A stretch of 64,000 nucleotides of DNA from Stenotrophomonas beteli (GTDB lineage: Bacteria; Pseudomonadota; Gammaproteobacteria; Xanthomonadales; Xanthomonadaceae): positions 124,001 to 188,000 of the forward strand of contig NZ_LLXV01000055.1 in assembly GCF_001431665.1 (NCBI RefSeq), written 5' to 3'. This document shows positions 1 through 8,724 of the stretch, one piece after another. The position numbers were made by a program, and so were the translations under genes. Below the pieces are notes generated by a model. The model made no database searches. It was not told the DNA's origin and saw only the letters and a program-made list of their open reading frames with translations. Within the stretch, counting starts at the first letter, position 1. Each line of letters opens with the position of its first letter.

Positions 1-1975
1 GTAACGATTCGACCCGCGCCTGCCACTGGCGCAGGCCCTCGGTCCACGGCAATGCCTGCGGGCCGAGTTCGGCCACCGCATCGGTCAATGCCTGCGCGGC
101 GTGCTGCGGATCGACCCGGCCGGCCGAGCGGCTGTCCAGCACGATCCGGTCGAAACGGGTCTCGCGCAGCGCCACCAGGGCGCGCCGCTCGCTGTTCCAG
201 CGCACCACGTCTTCGGTGACGAAGCGTTCCGGCCATGCCTTGCGCAGCTGATCTTCGTCCACCGGCGCGGCGCGCAGCAGCAATGCATCGCGCGCCTCGA
301 AGCGCAGTTCGCTGGCTACCAGCCACGGCTCGCCGCGCAGATCGCTCAGCTCGTGCAGGCGTGCGCTGCGGCCATTGGCCAGCAGGTAGCGCAGCGGATC
401 GCTGGGATGCTGGAAACCGATCCGGTCGGGAAAGGCGTGCGCAAGCAGGTCTCCCAGTTCGTGCGCCTCGATGCTGGCCGGCGGCGTGGCCTCGCAGCGC
501 AGGCGGCGACGCCACTGCTTGGCGGCGGCATCAATGGCGGCCAGCCCGCTGCGGTTGGCATCGCCCGGTGCGCGGCCATTGCGGAACGCGGCCAGTGCGC
601 GCCAGCGGGCCGCCAGCGCGTCACCGCCCTGGCGCAGCGGGTCGCGCGCTTCCAGCAGGGCGGCCAGATCGGCGGCCAGCGCCTGCGCGCGGGCATCGGG
701 CGCTGCCAGCAGCATCGCCGCCATGCGCGGGTGCGTACCCAGTGCCAGTACACGGCGCCCGAGTGCGGTGATCGCGCCCGAGCCCGACAGTGCACCCAAG
801 CGTTGCAGCAGCTCGCGCGCCGCACCCATCGGGCCGGCCGGTGGCGGGTCGAGGAAGCGCAGGTCGCTGCTGCCCCACGCGGCCAGTTCCAGCGCCAGGC
901 CGGCCAGCTCCACCTGGTCGATCTCGGCGCGGCGCTGCGGTTCCAGTCGCTGCGACTGTGGCCACAGCCGCCAGGCCACGCCTTCGGCGACGCGTCCCGC
1001 GCGGCCGGCACGCTGGTCGGCCGAGGCCTGGGCGATGGCCACCACGTCCAGCCGGGTGAAACCGCTGTTGGGGTCATAACGCGGTTCGCGGGCCTGGCCG
1101 CTGTCGATCACCACGCGCACGCCAGGCAGCGTCACCGATGATTCGGCCACGTTGGTGGCCAGCACCACGCGGCGGCGGCCGTCGCTGGCGGCCTGCAGCA
1201 CGCGCGCCTGTTGTTCGACCGGCAGCTCGCCATGCAGCGCCAGCACCTCGACGTTGCCATCGAGCGACTCCTGCAGGCCGGCCTGCACGCGCGCGATCTC
1301 GCGCTGGCCGGGCAGGAACACCAGCAGGTCACCCGGGTGCTCGGCCAGTGCCTGCTGCACCGCGCGCCGGACCTGCAGTTCCAGGGCTTCGTCGCGGCGC
1401 GCCGGGAAATGGCCGATCGCCACCGGGTAGCTGCGGCCCTCGCTGCTCAGCCGCGGCGCATCGAGGAAGCGTGCCAGCCGCTCGCCGTCCAGCGTGGCCG
1501 ACATCACCACCAGGCGCAGGTCGTCGCGCAGCTGCGCCTGCACGTCCAGCGCCAGCGCCAGGCCCAGATCCCCACTGAGATGGCGCTCGTGGAATTCGTC
1601 GAACAGGATCGCACCGACCTCTTCCAGCATCGGGTCGTCCTGCAGCATCCGGGTCAGGATGCCTTCGGTGACGACTTCAATGCGCGTGCGCGCCGAAACC
1701 TTGTTCTCGAAGCGGATGCGGTAGCCGACCGTGCCGCCGACCTCCTCACCCAGCTGCCGTGCCATGAACAGCGCGGCGCTGCGTGCGGCGACCCGGCGCG
1801 GCTCCAGCAGGATGATCTTGCGGCCCTGCAGCCACGGCGCATCCAGCAGCGCCAGCGGCACCTGGGTGGTCTTGCCGGCGCCGGGCGGGGCCTCCAGCAC
1901 CAGCCGTGGCTGCACGGCCAGCTGGTGCTGGATCTGCGGCAGCAGCGGGGAAATCGGGAAGAGCGGGGCGTTCAT
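1..1975 (-). CDS. hrpB: ATP-dependent RNA helicase HrpB, 3' end cut by window edge
   Basis: DEAH-box helicase of the HrpB family. It is a cytoplasmic NTP-driven nucleic-acid helicase whose substrate in bacteria is poorly defined. About 658 N-terminal codons are visible and the frame stays open to base 1; family members are roughly 820-840 residues, so the C-terminal HrpB domain is partly off the window. Walker A PGAGKTT lies near residues 31-37, DEFH (the DEAH motif) near 126-129, SAT near 159-161, and the motif VI-like QRAGRAGR near residue 330. The start is the ATG at 1973-1975, giving MNAPLFPIS. It is transcribed away from tatD, with about 60 bases between the two starts, so that gap should hold both promoters. 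Confidence 0.93.
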   Translation of the reverse strand, partial: MNAPLFPISPLLPQIQHQLAVQPRLVLEAPPGAGKTTQVPLALLDAPWLQGRKIILLEPRRVAARSAALFMARQLGEEVGGTVGYRIRFENKVSARTRIEVVTEGILTRMLQDDPMLEEVGAILFDEFHERHLSGDLGLALALDVQAQLRDDLRLVVMSATLDGERLARFLDAPRLSSEGRSYPVAIGHFPARRDEALELQVRRAVQQALAEHPGDLLVFLPGQREIARVQAGLQESLDGNVEVLALHGELPVEQQARVLQAASDGRRRVVLATNVAESSVTLPGVRVVIDSGQAREPRYDPNSGFTRLDVVAIAQASADQRAGRAGRVAEGVAWRLWPQSQRLEPQRRAEIDQVELAGLALELAAWGSSDLRFLDPPPAGPMGAARELLQRLGALSGSGAITALGRRVLALGTHPRMAAMLLAAPDARAQALAADLAALLEARDPLRQGGDALAARWRALAAFRNGRAPGDANRSGLAAIDAAAKQWRRRLRCEATPPASIEAHELGDLLAHAFPDRIGFQHPSDPLRYLLANGRSARLHELSDLRGEPWLVASELRFEARDALLLRAAPVDEDQLRKAWPERFVTEDVVRWNSERRALVALRETRFDRIVLDSRSAGRVDPQHAAQALTDAVAELGPQALPWTEGLRQWQARVESL

Positions 1976-2036
1976 GTGCAAAGGATAAGGGGCCACGGCG
2001 GGCGCAGGTACAATGCGCGGGCACTTTTCCCCCGCG

Positions 2037-2840
2037 ATGACCATGCACCTGATCGATATCGGCGCCAACCTGACCCACGACTCCTTTGATCGCGACCGCG
2101 ATGCCGTGCTGGACCGCGCGCGCCAGGCCGGCGTGGTGCAGATGGTGATCACCGGGGCCAGCCGCGAGCACTCGCCGCTGGCGGTGCAGCTGGCGCAGCA
2201 GCATCCGGGCTTCCTGTACGCCACCGCCGGCGTGCATCCGCACCACGCGGTGGAATACACCGAGGAATGCGATGCGGAAATGCGCGCGCTGCACACGCAC
2301 CCGGAAGTGGTGGCGGTGGGCGAGTGCGGGCTGGACTACTTCCGTGATTTCTCGCCGCGCCCGGCCCAGCACCGCGCGTTCGAGCGCCAGCTGCAGCTGG
2401 CCGCGGACAACGGCAAGCCGCTGTTCCTGCACCAGCGCGATGCGCACGCCGATTTCATGGCGCAGATGAAGAACTTCGAAGGGCGGATCGGCCCGGCGGT
2501 GGTGCATTGCTTCACCGGCGAACGCGACGAGCTGTTCGATTACCTGGACCAGGACTGGTACATCGGCATCACCGGCTGGCTGTGCGACGAACGCCGTGGC
2601 GCGCACCTGCGCGAACTGGTGAAGAACATCCCGGCCAACCGCCTGATGATCGAGACCGACGCACCGTACCTGCTGCCGCGCACGCTGAAGCCGATGCCGA
2701 AGGATCGCCGCAACGAACCGATGTTCCTCTCGCACATCGTGGAAGAACTGGCGCGCGACCGTGGCGAGGACGTGGCCGTGACTGCGGCCAATGCCACTGC
2801 CGCCACGCGTGCGTTCTTCCGGCTGCCCGACGCGGGTTGA
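2037..2840 (+). CDS. tatD: TatD family metal-dependent deoxyribonuclease
   Basis: Cytoplasmic metal-dependent 3'-5' exonuclease of the TatD amidohydrolase-like family, linked in other bacteria to repair of oxidative DNA damage. The N-terminus reads DIGANL, as in TatD proper, rather than the HxHxD of the YcfH/YjjV paralogues. Metal-ligand motifs visible in order are GECGLDY, HQRDAH, HCFTG and ETDAPYL. Length is about 267 residues, normal for the family. Two in-frame ATGs lie six bases apart (2037 and 2043) and neither has a clear Shine-Dalgarno; 2043 would give MHLIDIG and is equally possible. It is divergent from hrpB. Confidence 0.9.
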   Translation: MTMHLIDIGANLTHDSFDRDRDAVLDRARQAGVVQMVITGASREHSPLAVQLAQQHPGFLYATAGVHPHHAVEYTEECDAEMRALHTHPEVVAVGECGLDYFRDFSPRPAQHRAFERQLQLAADNGKPLFLHQRDAHADFMAQMKNFEGRIGPAVVHCFTGERDELFDYLDQDWYIGITGWLCDERRGAHLRELVKNIPANRLMIETDAPYLLPRTLKPMPKDRRNEPMFLSHIVEELARDRGEDVAVTAANATAATRAFFRLPDAG

Positions 2841-2843
2841 TCT

Positions 2844-2922
2844 GTAGAGCCGAGGCCACGCTCGGCTCATCACTCGCAGCGCGAAAGGCGCAAGAAGCAG
2901 CCGAGCATGGGCTCGGCTCTAC
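2844..2922. repeat. Pair of GTAG-headed (SMAG/REP-like) palindromes
   Basis: A GTAGAGCCGAG...CTCGGCTC palindrome (2844-2868) is followed by an inverted copy ending in CTCTAC (2899-2922). The opposed pair lies between the convergent tatD and SDR genes. This matches the GTAG-headed REP elements known from S. maltophilia and could act as a transcriptional roadblock for both genes. Confidence 0.75.
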
Positions 2923-2948
2923 AGCGGTGGCCAGCAATCGCCTGTCCG

Positions 2949-3839
2949 TCAGAGCATTGTCAGCAGATCTTTCAGCCCTTCCCGATATGTCGGAAACCTC
3001 GGCTGCCAGCCCAGCGCGGCACGCGTGCCGCGACTGTCGATGCGCTTGCTGCTCTGGTAGAAGCGCCGCAGTGTCGGGCTCAGCGCCGGATCGTCCCACG
3101 CCACCGCCGGTGGCATCGCAAACCCGCCCAGCTGCGCGGCGAAGGCCAGCACATCCTGAGGCGGTGCCGGCTCGTCGTCGCAGGGCAGGTACAGGCCCTG
3201 GTGCGTCGGTCGCTGCATCGCCGCGATGACCACTGCCGCAAGATCCTCCACGTGCAGGCGATTGAACACCAGGCCCGGCCGGGTCACATGGCGGGCACGG
3301 CCCTGCGACAGTTGCAGCAACGCATTGCGCCCCGGCCCGTACAGGCCGGGCAGGCGCAGCACCGCCGAGGCGATGCCACGTTCATCTGCGAGCGCACGCC
3401 ATTGTGCTTCGGCACGCAGGCGCTGCACGCCGGCGGCTTCAGTGGCATCGGCTGCGCTGCGCTCGTCAACCCAGCCGCCGGCGCGGTCGGCATACACCGA
3501 CGTGGACGACAGATAGCCCACCCAGCGCAAGGCCGGGCTGGCGTGCAGCGCTGGCAGCAGCAGGCGCAGCGCCGGATCACCCTCGGCATCGGGCGGTACG
3601 CTGCACAGCACGGCCTCGGCCTGCGCGATCTGCTCGAGCAGGTCGGGCGCAGGCGAGGTGCCGGCCTGCAACCGGTACCGACGCAGACCATCGTCGGGCG
3701 ACGCTGCCGGATCGCGCACTGTTCCGGCAACCTGCACGCCGCGTGCCTGCAGCTGCGCGGCCAGCACGCGTCCGCTCCAGCCCAGGCCGAGGATCAGCAC
3801 CCGCGCCGGCAGCGCGCTCGCCTGCGCGGTGAGGCTCAC
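2949..3839 (-). CDS. SDR / NAD-dependent epimerase-like protein
   Basis: A 296-residue Rossmann-fold protein of the extended SDR / NAD-dependent epimerase-dehydratase group (YeeZ-like). The nucleotide-binding loop GLGWSGR sits near residues 18-24. SSTSVYAD contains the catalytic-type Tyr, but the usual YxxxK spacing is not obvious, so the activity may be atypical. GLYGPGRN matches the conserved LYGPG segment of the epimerase family. Its start overlaps the stop of the ketopantoate-reductase-like gene by 4 bases (ATGA), so the two are almost certainly co-translated. The substrate is unknown. Confidence 0.8.
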   Translation of the reverse strand: MSLTAQASALPARVLILGLGWSGRVLAAQLQARGVQVAGTVRDPAASPDDGLRRYRLQAGTSPAPDLLEQIAQAEAVLCSVPPDAEGDPALRLLLPALHASPALRWVGYLSSTSVYADRAGGWVDERSAADATEAAGVQRLRAEAQWRALADERGIASAVLRLPGLYGPGRNALLQLSQGRARHVTRPGLVFNRLHVEDLAAVVIAAMQRPTHQGLYLPCDDEPAPPQDVLAFAAQLGGFAMPPAVAWDDPALSPTLRRFYQSSKRIDSRGTRAALGWQPRFPTYREGLKDLLTML

Positions 3840-4774
3840 GCGACGCGAAGCGCCTGGTAGGCCTGCAGGCTGCTGTAGGCCACCTGTAGCAGCAGGCCTT
3901 CCAGGTCGGCCTTGCGCGCGCGCGCCAGCATGTCGCCGACGATCTGCTCGGCTTCCACCTGCTGGCCCGCTTCCAGGTCGCGCAGCATCGATGCCTTCAG
4001 CGCCGATCCGGCCTGGGTCAGCGTGCCACGCGCGGTCTCCTGCGCGGCTTCGGGAATCGGTTCACCGGCCGCTTCGGCTACCGCCAGGCATTCGTCGTAC
4101 AGGCCGCGCACGATGGCCTGGCCATCATCGGTGGCGACGATGGTGCCGATGTCCGCCCGCAGCAGGCAGGTGGCGGCGGCCAGTGCGGTCAGGAAGGTGT
4201 ACTTGATCCATTGTTCCTGGCCGATGTGGTCGCTGGCCAGGTGGTCGAGCCCGGCCTGCGCGCAGGCGGCGGCGATGGCCTGGACGCGTGCGGAGACCGC
4301 ACCGCCATCACGCTCGCCGAACGTCAGCCTGGCCGGCTTGCCCAGATGCAGCACCGCGCCATCGGGCGCCTTGGTGGCGCTGATGAAGCACAGGCCGCCG
4401 AGCACGGCGTCGCGGCCGAAGCGCGCGTCCAGTGCGTTGTAGTGATGCAGGCCGTTGAGGATCGGCAGCACGGTGGTACCTGCGCCGACCGCCGGGGCGA
4501 TGGCGTCAATCGAGCTGTCCAGGTCGTAGGCCTTGCAGCTGAGGATGACCAGATCGAACGGCTTCTCTGCAGCCAATGCGGGCAGTGCATCAGCGGTGAC
4601 ATGCTGCACGGGGAAGCTGGCATCGCCGAGCGGGCTGCGGATGACCAGGCCGTCGCGATCCAGCTGGGCGGCACGCGTGGGGCGCACGAGGAAGGTCACG
4701 TCCACACCGGCCTGGGCCAGGCGACCACCGAAGTAACCGCCGGTACCGCCGGCGCCGAGGATCAGGATGCGCAT
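3836..4774 (-). CDS. 2-dehydropantoate 2-reductase family protein (ApbA/PanE-like)
   Basis: A 312-residue NADP-dependent reductase of the ApbA/PanE family, whose founding member reduces ketopantoate to pantoate for coenzyme A synthesis. The N-terminus carries the Rossmann loop GAGGTGGYFGG (residues 7-17) and there is a conserved CKAYD segment. The catalytic-lysine region reads QWIKYTFLTAL and departs from the canonical W(E)Kxxx-N pattern, so true panE function is uncertain; paralogues of this family often reduce other 2-oxoacids. First gene of a two-gene operon with the SDR gene (4-base overlap). Its 5' side faces about 170 bases of non-coding DNA. Confidence 0.82.
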   Translation of the reverse strand: MRILILGAGGTGGYFGGRLAQAGVDVTFLVRPTRAAQLDRDGLVIRSPLGDASFPVQHVTADALPALAAEKPFDLVILSCKAYDLDSSIDAIAPAVGAGTTVLPILNGLHHYNALDARFGRDAVLGGLCFISATKAPDGAVLHLGKPARLTFGERDGGAVSARVQAIAAACAQAGLDHLASDHIGQEQWIKYTFLTALAAATCLLRADIGTIVATDDGQAIVRGLYDECLAVAEAAGEPIPEAAQETARGTLTQAGSALKASMLRDLEAGQQVEAEQIVGDMLARARKADLEGLLLQVAYSSLQAYQALRVA

Positions 4775-4941
4775 TGCACGTTCACCGTTTTCTGGGGAAT
4801 CAGGATTTCGATTGTGCCGGAGATCGCGGCCAACGGCGGTGCCCCTCGTGGTGGTTCGCGGAAGGCACGGATCAGTGGGGTTGGCCGGGTGCGGCCACCA
4901 CGGAAAACAGATCAGGAGCGGAAGCGGGTGTAGAGCCGCGC

Positions 4942-5715
4942 TCAGGGCAGCTGTTCGCTGAAGCCTTCGGTGTATCCCAATAGAAGCGTGGTGCGGGAGG
5001 ACAGCGTTGCAGCCAGGTGTGACCAGGTGTCGTGCGTTCCGGCAGCGTAGACGCGCTGCAGGTCCGCGACCAGAGCGTCCGCTTCCGCAGGCGACGGCGC
5101 GCTGTCACGCTGGAAGCCCAGCCACGATGCACCAAGCCCGAACAGGCGGTAGTCGTAGTGCTTCTGCAGGTGCCGGATCAGGGCGTGGTTCTGGAAGATG
5201 TTCCAGTCCGCGCTGAAGTAGCCGTTGGGCAGGGCGGCGATCAGCAGGTCGTCACGATCCACGGGCACCTGTTGCACGCAGACCACCTCGTCGACGATGA
5301 GGTCCGGTGCGGCATTGGCCGCGACCAATGCCTCGATGTCTGCGTCATTGCACATCAGCGTGCCCGCCAGCGCGCTCCATTCCAGCCGATCAGAGGAATG
5401 CTCGAGCTGCGCGACCACATGCGCCAGCAACCGCCCGCGTGCCGCCAACGCATCGTTGGGGGTTGCCGGGTCTTCGTCCTCGTAGAGCGCGATGCGCGCG
5501 TCGTCTGACGCGTGCATGCTGGTGTAGCGGCATTGGCCGGCATCATCGAGCGTGCACAGGTAGCGATACCGGGGATCAGCCGCGTGCTGTGAGGCCAGGT
5601 ATTCCAGCACCTCATCCAGCGTGGGTGAATCGCCCAGCAACGCATGGCTGAAGGCATCGATGGGTCCGTCCGACACGGCTTTGTCCAGCGCGATGGAAGT
5701 GATCTTCATCGCCAC
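4942..5715 (-). CDS. Hypothetical protein, 257 aa
   Basis: I do not recognise a family. It is an acidic, soluble-looking protein with no signal peptide or membrane segment. Two in-frame ATGs lie six bases apart at the start (5715 and 5709); the second gives MKITSIAL. The C-terminal third is the most ordered-looking part (segments NGYFSADWNIFQN and YDYRLFGLGASWLGF). Codon use resembles the neighbouring core genes, so it looks like a genuine lineage gene. It is flanked by non-coding DNA on both sides and appears monocistronic. Confidence 0.7.
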   Translation of the reverse strand: MAMKITSIALDKAVSDGPIDAFSHALLGDSPTLDEVLEYLASQHAADPRYRYLCTLDDAGQCRYTSMHASDDARIALYEDEDPATPNDALAARGRLLAHVVAQLEHSSDRLEWSALAGTLMCNDADIEALVAANAAPDLIVDEVVCVQQVPVDRDDLLIAALPNGYFSADWNIFQNHALIRHLQKHYDYRLFGLGASWLGFQRDSAPSPAEADALVADLQRVYAAGTHDTWSHLAATLSSRTTLLLGYTEGFSEQLP

Positions 5716-5848
5716 AGCCTAGCCGCAATCCCGGACGAAAAGATCCGGGCGTCGGCTTGGCTCTACAGAGACCGCTTCAGCCACGCATGGCTTGGATCCA
5801 TCGTGTCGACCAAGGTCGACACCTACCAGCAGCAGCGGAGAACGCCGT

Positions 5849-5977
5849 CCCGACAGATCGCAGGAGCCTGTCGAAGGCGGGGTGGGTCCGGTTGCGGGGG
5901 CATGAGCCGCATGGATGCGGCGACCGGGCTTACAAGGACGTACTTGCAGCGTCCCCCGCAACCGGACCCACCCCGCC
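5849..5977. repeat. Dispersed repeat with perfect 25-bp inverted repeat
   Basis: The 342 bases between 5716 and 6057 contain no convincing gene. The dominant feature is a perfect inverted repeat: arms of 25 bases at 5876-5900 and 5953-5977 (arm begins GGCGGGGTGGGTCCGG), separated by a 52-base loop. The left flank from 5849 (CCGACAGATCGCAGGA) continues into the arm. An inverted relative of flank plus arm lies at about 40321-40382. Upstream, near 5785-5825, is a CATGGCTTGGATCC motif and a GTCGAC palindrome pair of the REP type. Confidence 0.75.
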
Positions 5978-6057
5978 AACCCAAGGAATGCCAGCTTTTG
6001 ACGTTGCCGTTGAAGTTGATTCAGCGGGTGCAGGGCCGCAGGCCCTGCACGTAAAAC

Positions 6058-6849
6058 TCAGCTGCGCATGCCCACGCCACGGCGCAGCAGCCACAGCGCC
6101 ACCGCGGTCAGCATCACCACGAAACCGATCATCAGCGCATAGGCCACCCACAACGGCACATCGCTGCTGCCCAGCAGGCCATAGCGGAATGCGTTGACCA
6201 TGTAGAAGATCGGGTTGGCATGGGTGGCGGCCTCGGCCCAGGTCGGCAGCAGCTTCACCGAATAGAACACGCCGCCCAGGTAGGTCAGCGGAGTCAGGAT
6301 GAAGGTCGGCACGATCGCCACGTCGTCGAACTTCTTGGCGTACACCGCGTTGATGAAGCCGGCCAGCGAGAAGATCGTCGCACCCAGCAGTACCGTGCTC
6401 AGCGTCACCAGCGGATGCGGGATGCGCACCGGGGTGAAGAACATGGCGATGATCAGCACGATCACGCCCACCATCAGGCCGCGCAGCACCGCGCCGGCCA
6501 CGTAGCCCCACAGGATCACCCAGTTCGGCATCGGGCTGACCAGCAGTTCTTCCACGTGGCGGCCGAACTTGGCGCCGAAGAACGAGGAGCTGATGTTGCC
6601 GTAGCTGTTCTGGATCACGCTCATCATCACCAGGCCCGGCACGATGAACTCCATGTAGCTGTACTCGCCCATGTTGCCCACCCGCGAGCCGATCAGGCGG
6701 CCGAAGATCAGGAAGTACAGGGTCATGGTGATCGCCGGCGGCACCAGGGTCTGGCCCCAGATGCGCATGATGCGGGCGACTTCACGGCGCACGATGGTCA
6801 TCAGTGCGACGCGGTTGCGCTGGCCGTCGGTCAGCTCGGTGGTGCTCAT
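6058..6849 (-). CDS. ABC-2 type transporter permease
   Basis: A 263-residue inner-membrane permease of the ABC-2 (YadH/NodJ-like) family. It has about six hydrophobic segments and the family feature PMPNWVILWGYVAG in the middle. It would form a homodimer with the ATPase encoded just upstream to export a drug, lipid or polysaccharide; the substrate cannot be read from sequence. Its start overlaps the ATPase stop by 4 bases (ATGA). On the 3' side lies the inverted-repeat region, which may help end transcription. Confidence 0.88.
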   Translation of the reverse strand: MSTTELTDGQRNRVALMTIVRREVARIMRIWGQTLVPPAITMTLYFLIFGRLIGSRVGNMGEYSYMEFIVPGLVMMSVIQNSYGNISSSFFGAKFGRHVEELLVSPMPNWVILWGYVAGAVLRGLMVGVIVLIIAMFFTPVRIPHPLVTLSTVLLGATIFSLAGFINAVYAKKFDDVAIVPTFILTPLTYLGGVFYSVKLLPTWAEAATHANPIFYMVNAFRYGLLGSSDVPLWVAYALMIGFVVMLTAVALWLLRRGVGMRS

Positions 6850-7814
6850 GCGGAGGTCTCCAGGTTGCCGGTGAGGCGCACGAACAGCTCCTCCAGGCGA
6901 TTGCTCTTGGTACGCATCGAACGCACGCGGATGCCGGATTCGTTCAGTGTGGCGAACACGCGGTTGAGATCCATCGCGCGCGGCATGTCGATGTCCAGCG
7001 TGTGCGGGTCCGGCGCGGTCAGCGTCGCGCCTTCGATGACCGGCAGCTGTGCCGGCAGGTCACCATCGATGTCCAGCAGGAAGCCCTCCACGTCCAGCTT
7101 GGCCAGCAGGGTGCGCATCGGCCCCTGTTCGACGATCTGGCCGTGGTTGATGATCGCCAGGTGGCGGCACAGGTACTCGGCTTCTTCCAGGTAATGCGTG
7201 GTGAGGATGATCGTGGTGCCGGCCGCGTTGATTTCCTTCAGCACCCGCCACATGTCGCGGCGGATCTCGATGTCCACGCCGGCGGTCGGCTCGTCCAGGA
7301 TCAGCAGGCGCGGGCGGGTCATCATCGCGCGGGCGATCATCAGCCGGCGCTTCATGCCGCCGGACAGCGTGCGGCTCATCACCTGGGCCTTCTCCCACAG
7401 GTGCGCCCGCTTCAGTTCCTCTTCGGCGCGCTGCTCGGCTTCCTCGCGCGGCACGCCGTAGAAACCAGCGTAGTTCACCAGGATGTCGAAGGGCTTCTCG
7501 AACAGGTTGAAGTTGATCTCCTGCGGCACCAGCCCGATCAGGCGCATGGTGGCGCTGCGGTTACGCACCAGGTCGCTGCCGAACACCTCCACCTGGCCCT
7601 CGCTGAGGTTGACCAGGGAGCTGATGATGCCGATCAGGGTCGACTTGCCGGCGCCATTGGGGCCGAGCAGGGCGAAGAAGTCGCCCGGGGCCACTTCCAG
7701 GGAAATGCCCTTCAGGGCCTGGGTGCCGTTGTCGTAGGTCTTGCGCAGGTCGCGCACGCGCAGGGCGGGCGCCATATCGTTCTGGGATGCCAAGCTCGAA
7801 GCCTTCGCGCCCAT
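6846..7814 (-). CDS. ABC transporter ATP-binding protein (YadG-like)
   Basis: The ATPase subunit paired with the downstream ABC-2 permease. Walker A GPNGAGKST is near residues 51-59, the signature is LSGGMKRRL, Walker B is LLILDEPTAGVD, and the switch histidine is in TTHYLEEAE. From 7814 the protein is 322 residues; an internal ATG at 7775 (MAPALRVRD) would give 309 and sits closer to the usual family start, so the first 13 residues are uncertain. The C-terminal part after about residue 230 is the short regulatory extension common in YadG-like exporters. First gene of a two-gene operon. Confidence 0.9.
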   Translation of the reverse strand: MGAKASSLASQNDMAPALRVRDLRKTYDNGTQALKGISLEVAPGDFFALLGPNGAGKSTLIGIISSLVNLSEGQVEVFGSDLVRNRSATMRLIGLVPQEINFNLFEKPFDILVNYAGFYGVPREEAEQRAEEELKRAHLWEKAQVMSRTLSGGMKRRLMIARAMMTRPRLLILDEPTAGVDIEIRRDMWRVLKEINAAGTTIILTTHYLEEAEYLCRHLAIINHGQIVEQGPMRTLLAKLDVEGFLLDIDGDLPAQLPVIEGATLTAPDPHTLDIDMPRAMDLNRVFATLNESGIRVRSMRTKSNRLEELFVRLTGNLETSA

Positions 7815-7899
7815 GGGCTGGCGCTGGAGAGGGGGCGGGGAGCGGCTATTATAGAAGACCCCGAGGGCTTGCCCCGGCTACACACTGTCCCGAAAAGTC

Positions 7900-8649
7900 G
7901 TGCCTGTTCAATTCCCCCTCAAGCTGGTCGGCCGCCGCATGCTGGCCCCGACCGTCGGCCACTACCAGTTCGTGCGTGATGATGGACAGCCGCTGGATTT
8001 CCAGCCCGGCCAGTTCATCCAGGTCCATTTCAGCTACGCCGACGGCACCGAAACCAAGCGCAGCTACTCGCTGGCGACCATCCACGACCACGCGCTGGGC
8101 CCGGGCGAGGCGGTGGATATCGCAGTCAGTTTCGTGCCCGGCGGGGCCGCCACGGCCCTGTTCGAGGCACTGGAGCACGGCGGCCGGATCAACGCGTCCG
8201 GCCCGTATGGACGGTTCTGCCTGCACCCCGGTGACCACAATGGCCGCTACCTGCTGATCGCCACCGGTACGGGCGTCACCCCCTACCGCTCGATGCTGCC
8301 GCTGCTGGAAAAGGCCATGGCCGAACGCGGTGTGCAGATCGTGCTGCTGCAGGGCGCGCGCAGCCCGGGCGAGCTGCTGTACAGCGAAGATTTCTACAGC
8401 TTCGCCGAAAAGCACCCGAACTTCCGCTATGTTCCGTGCCTGTCGCGCGAACTTCCGGCCGATCCGCACCCGGACGTGCAGCAGGGCTACGTGCAGCAGG
8501 GGCTGGCCGGCTTCACCCCGGACCCGGCCACCGACATCGCCTACCTCTGCGGCAACCCGGACATGGTCGATGCCTGCGCCGAGCTGCTCAAGGCCGCCGG
8601 CCTGGGCAACCCGCAGATCCGCCGCGAAAAGTACGTCAGCAGCAAGTAG
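7900..8649 (+). CDS. fpr: Ferredoxin--NADP reductase
   Basis: A 249-residue flavoprotein that moves electrons between NADPH and ferredoxin or flavodoxin. The FAD-binding RxYS motif is KRSYSLA (near residue 49) and the pyrophosphate-binding loop is GTGVTPYRSM. The C-terminus ends KYVSSK, a short tail with lysine and no extra domain, as in subclass Fpr enzymes of proteobacteria. The start is GTG at 7900, just after a weak GAAAAG ribosome-binding site. It is divergent from the ABC operon, with 85 bases between the two starts. Confidence 0.9.
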   Translation: MPVQFPLKLVGRRMLAPTVGHYQFVRDDGQPLDFQPGQFIQVHFSYADGTETKRSYSLATIHDHALGPGEAVDIAVSFVPGGAATALFEALEHGGRINASGPYGRFCLHPGDHNGRYLLIATGTGVTPYRSMLPLLEKAMAERGVQIVLLQGARSPGELLYSEDFYSFAEKHPNFRYVPCLSRELPADPHPDVQQGYVQQGLAGFTPDPATDIAYLCGNPDMVDACAELLKAAGLGNPQIRREKYVSSK

Positions 8650-8653
8650 GCCT

Positions 8654-8678
8654 GGATAGTGCCGGCCGCTGGCCGGCA
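8654..8678. repeat. SMAG/REP-like palindrome
   Basis: TAGTGCCGGCCGCTGGCCGGCAA hairpin 5 bases after the fpr stop codon. It lies between convergent fpr and the first LPMO gene. Here the usual GTAG head reads ATAG. Confidence 0.65.
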
Positions 8679-8687
8679 ACCCCATGA

Positions 8688-8716
8688 ACCGGAGGCGGCA
8701 TCACGCCGCCCCCGGT
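8688..8716 (-). terminator. Hairpin behind the first LPMO gene
   Basis: ACCGGAGGCGGC...GCCGCCCCCGGT forms a stem of 5 plus 6 pairs around one mismatch, with a 5-base loop. It sits just downstream of the LPMO stop on the minus strand. No clear T-run follows, so it may act as a 3'-end stabiliser or a weak terminator. Confidence 0.5.
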
Positions 8717-8724
8717 CGCCTGCC

